Assembly (NCBI RefSeq): GCF_022414575.1
Contig: NZ_JADWYQ010000031.1
Span: forward strand, 21,306-85,305
Direction of reading: 5' to 3'
DNA length: 64,000 nucleotides
Source of the DNA: Streptomyces sp. MUM 178J
Lineage (GTDB): Bacteria > Actinomycetota > Actinomycetes > Streptomycetales > Streptomycetaceae
Position numbers and translations under genes: made by a program. Within the stretch, counting starts at the first letter, position 1. Each line of letters begins with the position of its first letter. The notes under the pieces were generated by a model. That model was given only the letters and a program-made list of their open reading frames with translations, was not told the DNA's origin and did not search any database. Positions 63,093 to 64,000 of this stretch are shown here, piece by piece.

Positions 63093-64000
63093 TCAGCGTG
63101 TGGCGGGTGCGGTACGTCTCGTACGTCTCGTGCGCACCGCGCGCAGCGCGTACAGGGCCGCCGCGGCGCAGGCGAGCAGCAGCTGGAGCGGCAGCGCCAG
63201 GGGCGCGAGCTGCCGTTGCAGCGTCCAGCCGCACACCGCGAGCAGCCACAGCGTTCCCCACTGTGCCGCGACCGACAGCCCCGCCGTGCGCAGAATCGAC
63301 AACACGGCGAGCAGTATGAGCAGTTGACAGACCGTCGGCAGCCAGCGGAGCAGGGCTTCCGGGCTGTCGAGGGCCGCCGCGGCGGCGAGGAATCCGGCGA
63401 GTGGTTCGTACCACGCGCTGTTGACGGGCTCCGGGATCCGGCCGAGGGCGGCGGGCGCGCCGTGCAGCGCGGCGAAGGTGACCCCCAGCGTGGCGGCGAG
63501 CAGACCCGGGCGCGGCCGCAGCAGCGACAGCGCGGCGCTGTGGACGACGATCAGCAGCACCCCGGCGGTGACGGTGAGGGGCGGCAGGGCGTCCAGCAGG
63601 CGCGCTCCGGTCAGCGGCAGGCCGCCGATGGCGGGCGTGCCCAGCAGGGGCGTCCAGAACAGCCCGGCGGCCAGCCCGAGCAGCAGCCACAGGGAGGTGG
63701 CGAGGCGCGCCTCGCTCGGGTCCTCGCCGCCTATGGCGCCCTCGCCGTCGCCGGGGCCGTCCAGATGGCCGCGGGCTGAGGGACCCGAGGGGCCGTCCGC
63801 GCGGCGGTGAGCGGGTGAGTGCCCGGACCCTTCCGCGGGGTGCTTCGCGGGACTCTGCCCCCAGCCGCGGTCATCGGGCCCCGGCCTACGGCCGCCGGGG
63901 CCCGCGGGACCGCCGGACAGGGCGGGGGAGCCGTGCGCCGCCGCGCTCGCGGGACCCGGGACCCGGCCGTGCGGCGGTGCCTGAGCCGGCCCGTCCCCAC
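63093..64000 (-). CDS. Partial membrane protein (5' end beyond the window)
   Basis: The frame stays open to the right edge, so at least 301 residues are present and the start is outside. The N-terminal visible part is Gly/Pro/Ala/His-rich and disordered (GWGQSPAKHPAEGSGHSPAHRR). Five or six hydrophobic segments follow from LATSLWLLLGLAAGLFWTPLL, through LTVTAGVLLIVVHSAALSLL and LLRWLPTVCQLLILLAVLSIL to LQLLLACAAAALYALRAV, ending in a basic tail. It belongs to the same leftward set as the GT-C-like gene and may be a related membrane glycosyltransferase in part. Confidence 0.65.
   Translation of the reverse strand, partial: GDGPAQAPPHGRVPGPASAAAHGSPALSGGPAGPGGRRPGPDDRGWGQSPAKHPAEGSGHSPAHRRADGPSGPSARGHLDGPGDGEGAIGGEDPSEARLATSLWLLLGLAAGLFWTPLLGTPAIGGLPLTGARLLDALPPLTVTAGVLLIVVHSAALSLLRPRPGLLAATLGVTFAALHGAPAALGRIPEPVNSAWYEPLAGFLAAAAALDSPEALLRWLPTVCQLLILLAVLSILRTAGLSVAAQWGTLWLLAVCGWTLQRQLAPLALPLQLLLACAAAALYALRAVRTRRTRRTAPATR

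Overview
This window is actinobacterial chromosome, almost certainly Streptomyces. The genes are very G+C-rich at third positions, starts are often GTG or TTG, and genes are coupled by 4-base ATGA/GTGA overlaps. It carries the Streptomyces markers bldA (tRNA-Leu UAA), paired rpf genes beside eno, divIC, and a conservon (sensor, Roadblock, DUF742, GTPase and two P450s). From memory, the order rpf-rpf-eno-divIC-DUF501-ppx-ndh-methyltransferase-ABC-bldA matches the S. coelicolor region around eno, so most of 6.5-24.0 kb and 29.6-36.5 kb is core chromosome.

Layout. 0-6.4 kb holds cell-surface glycan genes. A YfhO-like GT-C protein is divergent from a CsbB-like polyprenyl-phosphate glycosyltransferase and a GtrA/GtcA-type flippase; together these are the three parts of a known Gram-positive wall-glycosylation system. 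A polysialyltransferase-family protein and a second GT2 follow. 6.5-9.7 kb: SurA-like lipoprotein, MazG and a P450. 9.8-13.7 kb: two resuscitation-promoting factors, the second under a ydaO (c-di-AMP) riboswitch, then enolase. 13.8-15.9 kb: DivIC, DUF501, Ppx/GppA. 15.9-16.5 kb: a Phd/RelE toxin-antitoxin pair bracketed by the ppx 3' end and a decayed second copy of it. 17-23.6 kb: type II NADH dehydrogenase behind two Rex-like operators, a cyclopropane-synthase-type methyltransferase, and an ABC exporter. 23.93 kb: bldA.

24.0-29.4 kb looks like an acquired island at the 3' side of bldA. It has a broken ORF, a teichoic-acid-type glycosyltransferase operon, an IS5-like transposase remnant, and near its far end a degenerate copy of the tRNA 3' end. 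29.6-36.5 kb returns to core: YccA-like membrane protein, small conserved genes, thiolase, SGNH hydrolase, cystathionine beta-synthase. 37-43.3 kb: an RpiR regulator, an operon of three Roadblock proteins plus a PATAN/winged-helix protein without a GTPase, an SRPBCC protein and a fold-III PLP decarboxylase. 43.4-48.9 kb: histidine-utilisation genes hutU, an M20 amidohydrolase, hutF and hutI. 49-55.6 kb: the conservon, including a CYP157-type P450 without the ExxR motif. 55.9-64 kb: a second envelope-polysaccharide block (GNAT, GT2, deacetylase, GH26, multi-pass membrane proteins) running off the right edge.

The main regulatory theme is development. bldA lies in the window, and a TTA codon (the codon bldA reads) occurs in the CsbB-like gene. 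Another occurs in the YfhO-like gene if its upstream start is used. This would make the wall-glycosylation system bldA-dependent. All function calls come from reading the translations; no database search was run.
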